Source of the DNA: Oceanicola granulosus HTCC2516 | Lineage (GTDB): Bacteria; Pseudomonadota; Alphaproteobacteria; Rhodobacterales; Rhodobacteraceae | Length of the DNA stretch: 62,725 nucleotides | Assembly (NCBI RefSeq): GCF_000153305.1 | Contig: NZ_CH724107.1 | Coordinates: 1,898,011 to 1,960,735, forward strand | Direction of reading: 5' to 3' | Shown here: positions 8,645 through 16,993 of the stretch, piece by piece | Layout: each line of letters opens with the position of its first letter | How positions within the stretch are numbered: the first letter of the stretch is position 1 | Notes under the pieces: generated by a model | The model's input: the letters and a program-made list of their open reading frames with translations, nothing else | Database searches by the model: none | What the model was told of the DNA's origin: nothing | Position numbers and translations under genes: made by a program

Positions 8645-8956
8645 ATGGATGACCAGACCCGCACCGAGATCGAAGCCGCCGCCTTCCGCCGCCTCCGCCA
8701 GCACCTGATGGAGGACCGGCCGGACGTGCAGAACATCGACCTGATGAACCTCGCCGGCTTCTGCCGCAACTGCCTGTCGCGCTGGTACCAGGAGGCCGCG
8801 ACCGCGCGCGGCATCGAGATGGACAAGGCGCAGGGCCGCGAGGCCTTCTACGGGATGCCCTACGAGGACTGGCGCGCCGCCCAGCCGGAGGCGGACGACG
8901 CGAAGAAGGCCGCGTTCGACAAGAGCTTCGCCGAGAACATAAGGCCGAAGGAGTAG
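8645..8956 (+). CDS. DUF1244 family protein
   Basis: A 103-residue cytoplasmic protein of the DUF1244 family. The central NLAGFCRNCLSRWYQEA segment with its two cysteines and the FYGMPYEDWRA segment are the family signatures. Structures of relatives are helical and the function is unknown. The ATG at 8645 is preferred over an in-frame start three codons earlier because it matches family starts. It stands alone behind repeat copy B and converges with the SDR gene, whose stop codon is three bases away. Confidence 0.85.
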   Translation: MDDQTRTEIEAAAFRRLRQHLMEDRPDVQNIDLMNLAGFCRNCLSRWYQEAATARGIEMDKAQGREAFYGMPYEDWRAAQPEADDAKKAAFDKSFAENIRPKE

Positions 8957-8959
8957 GCG

Positions 8960-9817
8960 CTACATCATCGGTATGCCGCCGGTGACGGCGATGGTGGCGG
9001 CCGAGATGTAGCTGGCATTGGGCTCGGCGAGCATCACGTAGGCCGGCGCCAGCTCGACCGGCTGCGCCGGACGACCCATCGGGCTCTGCTCGCCGAAGTG
9101 CGAAACGGAGTCCTCGGGCAGGGTCGCCGGGATCAGCGGGGTCCAGACCGGGCCGGGGGCGACGCAGTTCACGCGGATGCCCTTGCCGGCCACCATCTGC
9201 GCGAGGCCGTTGGTGAAGTTCTGGATCGCCCCCTTCGTCGTGGCGTAGGCGAGCAGGCCCGGGTTGGGCTTGTCGGAATTGATCGAGGCGCTGTTGATGA
9301 TGGCGCCGCCGTTCTTCATCTCGCCGATGGCGGCCTTCGACAGGTAGAACATCGAGTGGATGTTGGCGCGGAAGGTCTTGTCCCACTCCTCGTCCGGGAT
9401 CTCCTCGACCGAATCGAAGTGCGCCTGGTGGGCGGCGTTGTTGACGAGGATGTCGAGCCGGCCGAACGCGCCGACGGCCTTCTTCACCACGTCGCGGCAG
9501 TGCGCGGCCTCGCCGAGATCGCCGGGCACCAGCACCGCCTTGCGGCCGGCCTCTTCCACGAGCCGCTTCGTCTCCTCGGCGTCGTCGTGCTCGTCGAGGT
9601 AGGAGATCAGCACATCGGCGCCCTCGCGGGCGTAGGCGAGCGCGACGGCGCGGCCGATGCCGCTGTCGCCGCCGGTGACGATCGCGGCGAGCCCCTCGAG
9701 CCGACCGGAGCCGCGGTAGCTGTCCTCGCCATGGTCGGGGCGGGGGTCCATCTTGTCGGTGCTGCCCGGCATGGGCTGCTTCTGCTTGGGAAACGGGGGG
9801 ACGGGATAATCCTTCAT
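8960..9817 (-). CDS. SDR family oxidoreductase (YghA/GS39-like)
   Basis: A 285-residue short-chain dehydrogenase/reductase. It has the NAD(P)-binding TGGDSGIG motif (48-55), the VNNAAHQAHF segment, the active-site serine region, and an intact YATTK catalytic motif. About 40 residues precede the Rossmann fold and include MDPRPDHGEDSYRGSGRLEG. This extension is typical of the YghA / general stress protein 39 subgroup, whose substrates are poorly defined. The start is set by the MKDYPVPPFP beginning and an upstream GGAGTG ribosome-binding site. Confidence 0.88.
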   Translation of the reverse strand: MKDYPVPPFPKQKQPMPGSTDKMDPRPDHGEDSYRGSGRLEGLAAIVTGGDSGIGRAVALAYAREGADVLISYLDEHDDAEETKRLVEEAGRKAVLVPGDLGEAAHCRDVVKKAVGAFGRLDILVNNAAHQAHFDSVEEIPDEEWDKTFRANIHSMFYLSKAAIGEMKNGGAIINSASINSDKPNPGLLAYATTKGAIQNFTNGLAQMVAGKGIRVNCVAPGPVWTPLIPATLPEDSVSHFGEQSPMGRPAQPVELAPAYVMLAEPNASYISAATIAVTGGIPMM

Positions 9818-10060
9818 GGCACGCACTCCTGGCTTGGCTGTCGGAGCCGAAACGCGCGGTGGCGGGATATGTTCAGCGCCCGCGCCGCCCGGCGCGGCCC
9901 GTCGCCACATTCTGCCGGAAGCCGGCTTCGATTCGGCGGCAAGATCGGGGCAGGGCGCCAGATTCTGCCGCGAAACCCGGCCGATTGCGGGGGTGCGGGG
10001 CGGCAATGGTGCGCGACGGCGGCGCCTGTCGCCGGGCCGGAAACGGGCGCCGCCGCAAGT

Positions 10061-10090
10061 TTGACAGGTTCCGCCACATTTCCGTACCAC
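10061..10090 (+). promoter_or_regulatory. Predicted promoter in the 9818-10159 gap
   Basis: TTGACA (10061-10066) and TACCAC (10085-10090) are 18 bases apart, about 70 bases before the 94-residue gene. The whole 342-base gap 9818-10159 separates the divergent SDR gene from that gene. Several reading frames are open across it, but none has a convincing ribosome-binding site or family resemblance. I see no other feature there. Confidence 0.4.
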
Positions 10091-10159
10091 ATTGCTCGTG
10101 GGGACGACGCTGGCGGCGATAAACGCAACACCGGCACCGGATGACAAAGGGACCTGACC

Positions 10160-10444
10160 ATGATGAACATCGCGCTCCGCCCCAACTTCCTCGGGACCCT
10201 CGCCGCGCTGGCCGCCCGCGCCACCAGCCGCTCCGACGACGCGCCGACCCTCGTACGCAACTTCGACCCGGCCCGCGAGACGCTGACCCTCACCATCGCC
10301 GACGCCAGGGGCGGCGAGGAGATCCTGTTCCACGACGATGCCCGTGGCTGCCGGATCGAGATGCAGGGCCGCACCGTGGCGATCCTCGTCGACGTGCGCG
10401 CCGGCGACCTCGACGGCAACTCCATCCGCTTCCTCGCGGCCTGA
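10160..10444 (+). CDS. Small beta-rich hypothetical protein
   Basis: A 94-residue protein without a recognisable signal peptide. From about residue 26 it alternates short beta-like stretches (PTLVRNFDPARETLTLTIAD, then EEILFHDDARGC, then VAILVDVRAGDLD). This arrangement resembles the module that follows RTX calcium-binding repeats in many Rhodobacteraceae secreted proteins, but the glycine-rich nonapeptides themselves are absent. AAGGGA about 8 bases upstream supports translation from 10160 or the next codon. Function is unknown, and the RTX resemblance is an impression, not a search result. Confidence 0.55.
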   Translation: MMNIALRPNFLGTLAALAARATSRSDDAPTLVRNFDPARETLTLTIADARGGEEILFHDDARGCRIEMQGRTVAILVDVRAGDLDGNSIRFLAA

Positions 10445-10451
10445 GCGTCGC

Positions 10452-10586
10452 GTGACACTTCTTCCCGTCTTCGTGATGGCGAGCCTGTTGATCCTGGCCG
10501 CCGCAACGACCATCTCGGCCGCATCGGAGCGAGGCGCCGCCCTTCGGGCGGTACCGGTTCCGGCAAGCCCAAGCACCGGCCGGTGA
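10452..10586 (+). CDS. Possible 44-residue membrane peptide
   Basis: A short frame starting with GTG seven bases after the previous stop codon. It encodes one hydrophobic segment (LLPVFVMASLLILAAATT) followed by a short polar tail. A shorter version could start at the internal ATG at 10476. The closeness to the 94-residue gene suggests coupling, but there is no strong ribosome-binding site and no recognised family. It could be an artefact of GC-rich sequence. Confidence 0.25.
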   Translation: MTLLPVFVMASLLILAAATTISAASERGAALRAVPVPASPSTGR

Positions 10587-10646
10587 CGCGCATTTCCGGC
10601 TCCAGCGGGTGAGGGGCCGCGGCGATCGCGCCGTGGCCCCGTCGCG

Positions 10647-11504
10647 TCAGATGCCGGCCTTGCGGCTCTCTTCCAGGTAGATCTCGCGCAGACGCTTCGC
10701 CACGGGGCCGGGCGCGCCCGCGCCGATGGCGGTGCCGTCGATCTCGACGACCGGGAGCACGAAGGTGGAGGCGGAGGTGATGAACGCCTCGTCGGCCGCC
10801 TGCGCCTCCTCGATGGTGAAGGCGCGCTCCTCGACCTTCATCTGCGCCTCGCGGGCGAAGCGCAGCACGGCGGCGCGGGTGATGCCGTGCAGGATCTCGG
10901 TGCCGAGCTGGCGGGTGACGATGGTGCCGTCCTTGACGATGTAGGCGTTGTTGGAGGTGCCCTCGGTGACGGCACCGTCCTCGACCATCCAGGCGTCGTC
11001 GGCGCCGGCGGCCTTGGCCATCATCTTGCCCATCGAGGGGTAGAGCAGCTGCACCGTCTTGATGTCGCGCCGGCCCCAGCGGGCGTCGGGGATCGAGATC
11101 ACCTTGATCCCGGCGCGGGCGGCGGGGCTGTCGGCGAGGCCGGGCTTGGACTGGGTGAACAGCACCAGCGTCGGCTCGACCTCCTCGCCGGGGTAGGCGA
11201 AATCGCGGTCGGCGGCGGCGCCGCGGGTGACCTGCAGGTAGACCATCCCCTCGTCGATCTCGTTGATCCGCACCAGCTCGCGGTGGATATCGAGCAGCTC
11301 GTCCTCCTCGACCGGCATCCGCATCTCCAGCTCGCCGAGCGAGCGGCGCAGCCGGGCGGCGTGGCCGGCGAAGTCGATCAGCTTGCCGCCGAGCACGCTG
11401 GTGACCTCGTAGACGCCGTCGGCGAACAGGAAGCCGCGGTCGAAGACCGACACCTTCGCCTCGCCCTCGGGGACGAACTGGCCGTTGACATAGACGGTGC
11501 GCAT
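10647..11504 (-). CDS. dat: D-amino-acid transaminase
   Basis: Class IV PLP enzyme of 285 residues that exchanges the amino group between D-amino acids and 2-oxo acids, typically D-alanine plus 2-oxoglutarate to pyruvate plus D-glutamate. Marks are the start VYVNGQFVPEGEAKVSVFDR, GFLFADGVYEV (24-34), the PLP lysine in RRDIKTVQLL (K149), and the C-terminal EGTSNNAYIV and ITSASTFVLPV segments. Length and motifs favour D-alanine aminotransferase over branched-chain transaminase or aminodeoxychorismate lyase. It lies 69 bases downstream of the rhodanese-dgcA-dgcN genes on the same strand, which supports a role in D-amino-acid turnover. Confidence 0.88.
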   Translation of the reverse strand: MRTVYVNGQFVPEGEAKVSVFDRGFLFADGVYEVTSVLGGKLIDFAGHAARLRRSLGELEMRMPVEEDELLDIHRELVRINEIDEGMVYLQVTRGAAADRDFAYPGEEVEPTLVLFTQSKPGLADSPAARAGIKVISIPDARWGRRDIKTVQLLYPSMGKMMAKAAGADDAWMVEDGAVTEGTSNNAYIVKDGTIVTRQLGTEILHGITRAAVLRFAREAQMKVEERAFTIEEAQAADEAFITSASTFVLPVVEIDGTAIGAGAPGPVAKRLREIYLEESRKAGI

Positions 11505-11573
11505 GGGCGGTCTCCTCGCATGTTCCGCCCTGTCCCTTGCCACAGTGCGACCCGGGGTCAAGGGGCGACGGGC

Positions 11574-11972
11574 TCAGCGGGGGGCGACGGGCTCGGTCGG
11601 GCCGCCGGCCTCGCGCCAGGCGGTGAAGCCGCCGCCGACATGGGCGACGCCGGGCAGGCCCATCTGCTGCGCGGTCTGCGCCGCGAGGGCGGAGCGCCAG
11701 CCGCTGGCGCAGTAGAACAGGAAGCGGCGCGGCTCGGCGAAGACGGGCTTGTGGTAGGGGCTGTCGGGGTCGATCCAGAATTCGAGCATTCCGCGCGGGC
11801 AGTGGAACGCGCCGGGGATGCGCCCCTCGCGCTCGAGCTCGCGGCGGTCGCGCAGGTCGACGAACAGCACCTCGGCATCGCCGTGCAGCGCCGCCGCCTC
11901 GGGGGCGGGAACGGTGACGATCTCGCGCTCGGCGGCCTCCAGCAGGGCCTTGTAGCCGCGCGCGAGGGTCAT
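11574..11972 (-). CDS. Rhodanese-like domain protein
   Basis: Single-domain sulfurtransferase-like protein of 132 residues. It has the two rhodanese landmarks: VLFVDLRDRRELEREGRIPGA in the N-terminal half and an active-site loop YCASGWRSA, whose Cys would carry a persulfide. The C-terminal GLPGVAHVGGGFTAWREAG ending is also typical. Its start codon overlaps the dgcA stop codon by four bases, so translation is probably coupled. A sulfur-transfer step is not part of the known D-glutamate route, and its role here is unexplained. Confidence 0.88.
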   Translation of the reverse strand: MTLARGYKALLEAAEREIVTVPAPEAAALHGDAEVLFVDLRDRRELEREGRIPGAFHCPRGMLEFWIDPDSPYHKPVFAEPRRFLFYCASGWRSALAAQTAQQMGLPGVAHVGGGFTAWREAGGPTEPVAPR

Positions 11973-12919
11973 CCCCAGAGCTCCGCCCTGGGTGGCGAGA
12001 CGACGCAGTCGGCGTAGTCCAGCGGCACCGCGCGATCCTCGGCGAGCAGCAGCGGCGCGTCGAGGTCGACGATCTCGGCCCCCTGCGCCACCAGCACGGC
12101 CGGCGCCATCGCGAGCGACGAGCCGACCATGCAGCCGACCATCACCTTGTAGCCCTCGGCCCGCGCCGCGTCGCGCAGGGCAAGCGCCTCGGTGAGGCCG
12201 CCGGTCTTGTCGAGCTTGATGTTGACCACGTCGTACTTGCCCTTGAGCCCCGCCAGCGAGGCAACGTCGTGGCAGCTCTCGTCGGCACAGACGGGCAGCG
12301 GGCGGGCGATCTCGCCGAGCATGTCGTCGTCGCCGGCGGGCAGCGGCTGCTCGACCAGCTCGACGCCGAGGCGGACGAGGTGGGGGGCGAGTTCGGAATA
12401 GACCTCGGCGCTCCAGCCCTCGTTGGCGTCGACGATGATGCGGCTGGCGGGAGCGCCGCGCCGCACCGCCTCGAGGCGGGCCATGTCATCCTCGGTACCG
12501 AGCTTGATCTTGAGGAGCGGCTTGGCGGCGTGGCGGCGGGCGCTCTCCTCCATCCGCTCGGGGGTATCGAGCGAGAGGGTGTAGGCCGTCGTCACCGGCC
12601 CCGGCGCCGGCAGGCCGCAGAGCTCCCAGACGCGGCGGCCGGCGGCCTTGGCCTCGGCGTCCCAGAGCGCGCAGTCGACGGCGTTGCGCGCCGCGCCCGG
12701 GTGCAACGCCTCGGCGAGGCGGGCGCGGTCGATGTCGGCGGGGAGCGCCTCGATCTCGGCGCGCACGCTGTCCAGCGTCTCATCGTAGCGGGCGTAGGGC
12801 ACGCACTCGCCGCGCCCCTCGCCCGCGTACACGGTAATCACCTTCGCCTCGGTGCGCGAGCCGCGCGAGATGGTGAACGCTTCGGCGAGACGGAAGCTTT
12901 CGCTCTCGACGCGCAGCAT
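11969..12919 (-). CDS. dgcA: N-acetyl-D-glutamate racemase (enolase-superfamily epimerase)
   Basis: A 316-residue enolase-superfamily protein of the dipeptide-epimerase type. It has the catalytic KxK motif (K137-I-K139), metal ligands in VDANEGW (D164), ELVEQPLP (E190) and CADESCHD (D213), and the opposite lysine region NIKLDKTGG (235-238). Earlier annotations would call it L-Ala-D/L-Glu epimerase. Adjacency to a DgcN homologue makes N-acetyl-D-glutamate racemase more likely, following work on marine bacterial D-glutamate catabolism. Its start overlaps the dgcN stop by one base, and the rhodanese gene overlaps its end by four. Confidence 0.85.
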   Translation of the reverse strand: MLRVESESFRLAEAFTISRGSRTEAKVITVYAGEGRGECVPYARYDETLDSVRAEIEALPADIDRARLAEALHPGAARNAVDCALWDAEAKAAGRRVWELCGLPAPGPVTTAYTLSLDTPERMEESARRHAAKPLLKIKLGTEDDMARLEAVRRGAPASRIIVDANEGWSAEVYSELAPHLVRLGVELVEQPLPAGDDDMLGEIARPLPVCADESCHDVASLAGLKGKYDVVNIKLDKTGGLTEALALRDAARAEGYKVMVGCMVGSSLAMAPAVLVAQGAEIVDLDAPLLLAEDRAVPLDYADCVVSPPRAELWG

Positions 12920-13920
12920 CAGAGCCGGTCCAGCGCGTCCACGAGCCGCCCGGCGCCCTGCCGGAACGGATCGACGGCGGGCAGGCCCATCCGCTCCTCG
13001 ATCTCACGCAGGCAGGTGACGGCGGCGTCCTCGTCGAGCCCGGCGGTGTTGACGGAGATGCCGACGACCTCGCAGGCCGGGTTGGCGATGCGCGCCAGCG
13101 GCAGGGCGGTGTCGCGCAGGGTCTCGAGGCTCGGCAGGTCGTAGTCGGGCAGGCCGCGCATGTGGGTCCGCGTCGGCTCGTGGCTCAGGATCAGCGCGTC
13201 GGGCTGGCCGCCGTGGATCAGCGCCATGGTGACGCCGGAATAGGAGACGTGGAACAGGCTGCCCTGCCCCTCGATGTGGTCCCAGTGCTCGGCCTCGTTG
13301 TCGGGCGTCAGCCACTCGACGGCGCCGGCCATGAAGTCGGCCACCACCGCGTCGAGCGGCACGCCCTCGCCGGTGACGAGGATGCCGGTCTGGCCGGTGG
13401 CGCGGAACGTGCTCTTCATGCCGCGCTTACGCATCTCGGCGTCCATCGCGAGCGCGGTGTACATCTTGCCGACCGAGCAGTCGGTGCCGACGGCGAGGCA
13501 GCGCTTGCCCGAGCGCTTGCGGCCGTCGGCGATCGGGTAGCGCACGGCCGGCAGGCGCACGTCGTGCAGCTCGCGCCCGTGCTCCCGGGCTGCCTCGACG
13601 AGCCGGGGCTGGTCGCGCAGCAGCGTGTGCAGGCCCGAGGCGATGTCGTAGCCCTCGGCGAGCGCCTCGACGAGCACGTCGAGCCAAGCGTCGGAGATCA
13701 CCCCGCCCCGGTTGGCGACTCCGATCACGAGGGTCTGCGCCCCGGCCTGGCGGGCGTCGGCGAGGGTCATGTCGGGGATGCGCAGGTCGGCCTTGCAGCC
13801 CGGCAGGCGCAGCTGGCCGACCGCGTTCTCGGGGCGCCAGTCGCGGATGCCCTGCGCGACCTTCGCGGCGAGGGGGTCGGGGGCGTCGCCGAGGAACAGC
13901 AGGTAGGGCGTCTTGATCAT
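12919..13920 (-). CDS. dgcN: DgcN/DUF1611 family N-acetyltransferase for D-glutamate
   Basis: A 333-residue protein of the DUF1611 / DgcN family. The central VGTDCSVGKMYTALAM segment (144-159) is a P-loop-like motif, and RLPAVRYPIADGRK and GQGSLFHVSYSGVT are family blocks. DgcN has been described as acetylating D-glutamate, after which DgcA converts N-acetyl-D-glutamate to the L form. The ATG at 13920 gives the normal N-terminus TPYLLFLGDAP; the frame is open further upstream without family similarity. It is the first gene of the dgcN-dgcA-rhodanese run. A TTGACA lies about 115 bases upstream but lacks a good -10 partner. Confidence 0.85.
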   Translation of the reverse strand: MIKTPYLLFLGDAPDPLAAKVAQGIRDWRPENAVGQLRLPGCKADLRIPDMTLADARQAGAQTLVIGVANRGGVISDAWLDVLVEALAEGYDIASGLHTLLRDQPRLVEAAREHGRELHDVRLPAVRYPIADGRKRSGKRCLAVGTDCSVGKMYTALAMDAEMRKRGMKSTFRATGQTGILVTGEGVPLDAVVADFMAGAVEWLTPDNEAEHWDHIEGQGSLFHVSYSGVTMALIHGGQPDALILSHEPTRTHMRGLPDYDLPSLETLRDTALPLARIANPACEVVGISVNTAGLDEDAAVTCLREIEERMGLPAVDPFRQGAGRLVDALDRL

Positions 13921-14160
13921 GGGCGCAGGTCTCTCCGGTGTCAGCGCGGCCGTGCGGCCGCCGGGCGCATCCTTCGCGAACGTCGGCAGACGGTCAAGGA
14001 AGCTCCGCGCCATTCGTATGTTCATGCCCATCATGTCAACGGCTCCCGCACCTACGCCTGCAGGAGACCGACGCGCCGCCCTCCGCATCGGTTCCATGCG
14101 GCGGCGGCGCGGCGGCGGAATCGTGGTAGCATCGCGCGGGCAAACAGAAGGAGCCTCGTC

Positions 14161-14820
14161 ATGACCCGCCGCCCGATCGCCCTGCTCGCCGCCCTGATCG
14201 CCCTGCCCCACGCTGCCCCCGCGCAGGTGGCCTGCACCGACAGGCCGGAGCCGGTACGCGTCGATCCCTGCATCGTGGGCAACTGGATCGGCACCAGCAC
14301 CGCCGCCGAGGTCTTCTCCGACTTCATCCGCTCGATGGAGACGGCGGGCGTCACGATGTCGCCGTTGCCGGACTTCCCCGAGGTCTACGGCATGAAGATC
14401 TACGACGACGGCTTCTACACCACCCTGCCCTTCCACGCGAACGCGGCCGTCATCATCGAGGACCGGCACGGCAGCGCGACGCAGATCATGGACATGAGCG
14501 TGCCCACCCAGGCCGGCTACGTCGACGCCGCCGAGGGCATGCTCGAGATGTGCCAGATCCCCGGCGGCGCCCCGATGCTGCGGGTCGAGGTCCAGAGCGA
14601 CGGCCGCTCGGCGAGCTCGATGATCCCGGTCGACGGCGGCGGCGGCGGCGGCTTCGTGCCGGAGATCAGCTACAGGTGCGGCCCCGACGGGTTCAGCTTC
14701 AGCGTCTTCCTGTCCGACCCGATCGGCGCGGTGGACTACTACCTGACGCGCTTCCCCGACGACGCCTTCGACGAGACCTTCGGCGCGATGGCCGACGAGC
14801 GCTTCGGCATCGACGAGTAG
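14161..14820 (+). CDS. Secreted hypothetical protein
   Basis: A 219-residue exported protein. The N-terminus has a short Arg-containing n-region, a hydrophobic stretch ([15 protein letters not shown]) and a likely signal peptidase site after AQ or AQVA near residue 22. The mature part contains paired cysteines and a glycine run of six residues near 160. AAGGAG lies seven bases before the ATG. I do not recognise a domain. It precedes accA, with a hairpin and a promoter match between, so it is probably transcribed separately from accA. Confidence 0.65.
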   Translation: MTRRPIALLAALIALPHAAPAQVACTDRPEPVRVDPCIVGNWIGTSTAAEVFSDFIRSMETAGVTMSPLPDFPEVYGMKIYDDGFYTTLPFHANAAVIIEDRHGSATQIMDMSVPTQAGYVDAAEGMLEMCQIPGGAPMLRVEVQSDGRSASSMIPVDGGGGGGFVPEISYRCGPDGFSFSVFLSDPIGAVDYYLTRFPDDAFDETFGAMADERFGIDE

Positions 14821-14828
14821 CCCCGCCC

Positions 14829-14864
14829 GGCCTCCGGGGTTTGTTGCAAGTGACGCCGGAGGCC
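14829..14864 (+). terminator. Hairpin between the secreted-protein gene and accA
   Basis: A perfect 9-bp inverted repeat, GGCCTCCGG (14829-14837) and CCGGAGGCC (14856-14864), encloses an 18-base loop. A shorter competing stem, CCCCG (14821-14825) with CGGGG (14835-14839), is followed by TTTGTTG. Either could end the upstream transcript. Confidence 0.4.
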
Positions 14865-14874
14865 GCCATATAGC
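14844..14874 (+). promoter_or_regulatory. Possible accA promoter
   Basis: TTGCAA (14844-14849) and TATAGC (14869-14874) with a long 19-base spacer lie about 30 bases before the accA start. The -10 box is good and the spacing is poor, so confidence is limited. Confidence 0.35.
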
Positions 14875-14905
14875 GGCAGATGCCGAAGCCGTCACCGGAG
14901 CCCGC

Positions 14906-15865
14906 ATGACTGTATATCTCGACTTCGAAAAGCCCCTCGCCGAGATCGAGGGCAAGGCGGCCGAACTGCGGGCGATGGCGCGCAACGGCGAGATGGACGT
15001 GGAAGACGAGGCCAAGGGCCTCGACAAGAAGGCCGAGGACCTGCTGCGCAGCCTCTACGCCGACCTCACGCCCTGGCGGAAGTGCCAGGTCGCCCGGCAC
15101 CCGGAGCGGCCGCACTGCAAGGACTACATCGACGCGCTGTTCACCGAGTTCACCCCGCTCGCGGGCGACCGCAACTTCGCCGACGACCACGCGGTGATGG
15201 GCGGGCTGGCGCGTTTCGAGGGGCGGCCGGTGATGGTGATCGGGCACGAGAAGGGCCACGACACCAAGAGCCGGATCGAGCGCAACTTCGGCATGGCCCG
15301 CCCCGAGGGCTACCGCAAGGCGATCCGCCTGCTCGACCTCGCCGACCGCTTCGACCTGCCCGTCGTGACGCTGGTGGACACGACCGGCGCCTATCCCGGC
15401 AAGGGCGCCGAGGAGCGCGGCCAGTCGGAGGCCATCGCGCGCTCGACCCAGAAGTGCCTCGCGATCGGCGTGCCGCTGGTGTCGGTGATCATCGGCGAGG
15501 GCGGCTCGGGCGGCGCGGTGGCGTTCGCCGCCGCCGACCGGGTGGCGATGCTGGAGCACTCGATCTACTCGGTGATCTCGCCCGAGGGCTGCGCGTCGAT
15601 CCTCTGGAAGGACGCCAACAAGATGCGCGAGGCCGCCGAGGCGCTGCGGCTGACGGCGCAGAACCTGCGCGAGCTCGGCGTCTGCGACCGGATCATCCCC
15701 GAGCCCGTCGGCGGCGCCCACCGCCACAAGCGGGAGACGCTCGACGCCGTGGCCAAGGCAATCGGCGCCATGCTCGGCGAATTGTCGGGCCAGTCGCCCG
15801 AGGCGCTGCGCGAGGCGCGGCGGCGCAAGTACCTCGACATCGGCACCAAGGGCCTCGCCGCGTGA
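14906..15865 (+). CDS. accA: Acetyl-CoA carboxylase carboxyltransferase subunit alpha
   Basis: Alpha half of the carboxyltransferase that moves CO2 from carboxybiotin to acetyl-CoA, forming malonyl-CoA for fatty-acid synthesis. It pairs with AccD, which is not in this window. The 319 residues match the family end to end, with the N-terminal [13 protein letters not shown] start, the [15 protein letters not shown] block, [11 protein letters not shown], and the glycine-rich [10 protein letters not shown] oxyanion loop. The stop codon overlaps the GTG start of the next gene, so that secreted protein is probably co-translated. Confidence 0.97.
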   Translation: MTVYLDFEKPLAEIEGKAAELRAMARNGEMDVEDEAKGLDKKAEDLLRSLYADLTPWRKCQVARHPERPHCKDYIDALFTEFTPLAGDRNFADDHAVMGGLARFEGRPVMVIGHEKGHDTKSRIERNFGMARPEGYRKAIRLLDLADRFDLPVVTLVDTTGAYPGKGAEERGQSEAIARSTQKCLAIGVPLVSVIIGEGGSGGAVAFAAADRVAMLEHSIYSVISPEGCASILWKDANKMREAAEALRLTAQNLRELGVCDRIIPEPVGGAHRHKRETLDAVAKAIGAMLGELSGQSPEALREARRRKYLDIGTKGLAA

Positions 15866-16380
15866 GGCTGCGGGCGGCGCTTCTCGGCCTCCTGGCCGGG
15901 CTGCCCGCCCTCGCCGAGCCCGCCGCCGGCGGCCTGCTGGGCCGCAGCGTGACGTTCGGCGCGATGACCTGGAAGGACGGCCAGCGCGACCGGCCGCTGT
16001 TCGTCGGCGAGCGCCACGTCGCGGTGGTCGGCCCGGGCGCCGAGTACGGGCTGCGGCCCGAGGGCGGACAGAACGGTTGGGACATCATCCCCGCCATCAT
16101 CGACATCACCGACGACGGCGTCACCGTCACCTATCCCGCCGACCTCCTGCCCGGCAGGTTCCCTGAGATGGGGTTCAACGGCTACGTGCTCGACTTCCTC
16201 GTCGACTGCGTCCTGTTCGCCGACGTGCGGGTCGACGAGGGTTCCACGACGGGCAGCCTGCGGGACGTGGACGCCTTCGTGGAGGAGGCGCGGCTCTACA
16301 TCGACGTCGGCGGCCAGAAATACGGCCCGGCCACGCGCTTCGAGGTGGAGCTCGAGGTAATGGACTGCCCGCTGGGCTAG
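15862..16380 (+). CDS. Secreted hypothetical protein coupled to accA
   Basis: A 172-residue protein starting with GTG inside the last codons of accA (four-base overlap GTGA). Residues 1-19 form a signal peptide ([17 protein letters not shown], then EPA). The mature part is rich in Asp, Gly and Val, with two cysteines (in FLVDCVLF and near the C-terminus in MDCPLG) that could form a disulfide. No domain recognised. It converges with the flavoprotein gene with seven bases between stop codons. Coupling to accA is plain in the sequence, but a functional link is not. Confidence 0.6.
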   Translation: MRLRAALLGLLAGLPALAEPAAGGLLGRSVTFGAMTWKDGQRDRPLFVGERHVAVVGPGAEYGLRPEGGQNGWDIIPAIIDITDDGVTVTYPADLLPGRFPEMGFNGYVLDFLVDCVLFADVRVDEGSTTGSLRDVDAFVEEARLYIDVGGQKYGPATRFEVELEVMDCPLG

Positions 16381-16387
16381 CGGCGGC

Positions 16388-16993
16388 TCACCACATGCGC
16401 TCGCGGGCGTCGGCCGGATAGGCCGCGTCGTAGGCCTCGGCGTCGAACGCGGCATCGCGCGCGCGGATCAGCTCGCCCGCCGTGGGCAGCCCGGCGCTTT
16501 CGTCGTCTCCCGACCACAGGCGCGAGCGCATCAGCGCCTTGGCGCACTGGAAGTAGACCTCCGCCACCGCGAGCACGATCACGCTGCGCGGGTGCTGGCC
16601 GGCCTGCTCGAAGCGGCCCGTCACCGCGATGTCGGCCGTCAGCCTGCCGGTGCCGTTGACGCGGACAACGTTGTCGCTGCCGGGCACCATGAACAGCAGG
16701 CTCGCGCGCCCGTCGCGGACGATGTTGCGCAGCGAATCGGCGCGGTTGTTGCCGCGCCAGTCGGGGAGCAGCAGCGTGTGCGGGTCGGCGAGCTGCACCA
16801 CCGGGCCGTCGTCGCCGCGCGGGCTGGCGTCGGTGCCCTCGGGGCCGACGGTGGACAGGATGCAGAAGCGCGCCGCCTCGATCCAGCGGCGGTACTCGGG
16901 GGTGACGCGGTCGACGACCTTGTCGAGCGCCGCCTGCTTGGGCGGCCCGTAGAGCGCGTCGATCTCGGCGGTGTCGGTGATCCAGCCGGTCAT
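16388..16993 (-). CDS. PPOX-type FMN-dependent flavoprotein
   Basis: A 201-residue protein of the pyridoxamine 5'-phosphate oxidase-like split-barrel fold, most like the MSMEG_1061/DR_2398 subgroup. Visible blocks are RFCILSTVGPEGTDASPRGD (about 43-62), LLLPDWRGNNRADSLRNI and LLFMVPGSDNVVRVNGTGRL, which form the FMN-binding barrel. Such proteins are flavin- or F420-type reductases, or haem- or flavin-binding proteins, and the substrate is unknown. The start overlaps the end of the acyltransferase gene by four bases. Confidence 0.85.
   Translation of the reverse strand: MTGWITDTAEIDALYGPPKQAALDKVVDRVTPEYRRWIEAARFCILSTVGPEGTDASPRGDDGPVVQLADPHTLLLPDWRGNNRADSLRNIVRDGRASLLFMVPGSDNVVRVNGTGRLTADIAVTGRFEQAGQHPRSVIVLAVAEVYFQCAKALMRSRLWSGDDESAGLPTAGELIRARDAAFDAEAYDAAYPADARERMW

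Noticed and set aside
9859-10122. Several overlapping frames in the gap before the 94-residue gene
   Set aside because: They are Arg- and Ala-rich, lack ribosome-binding sites and overlap on both strands, as expected by chance at this GC content.
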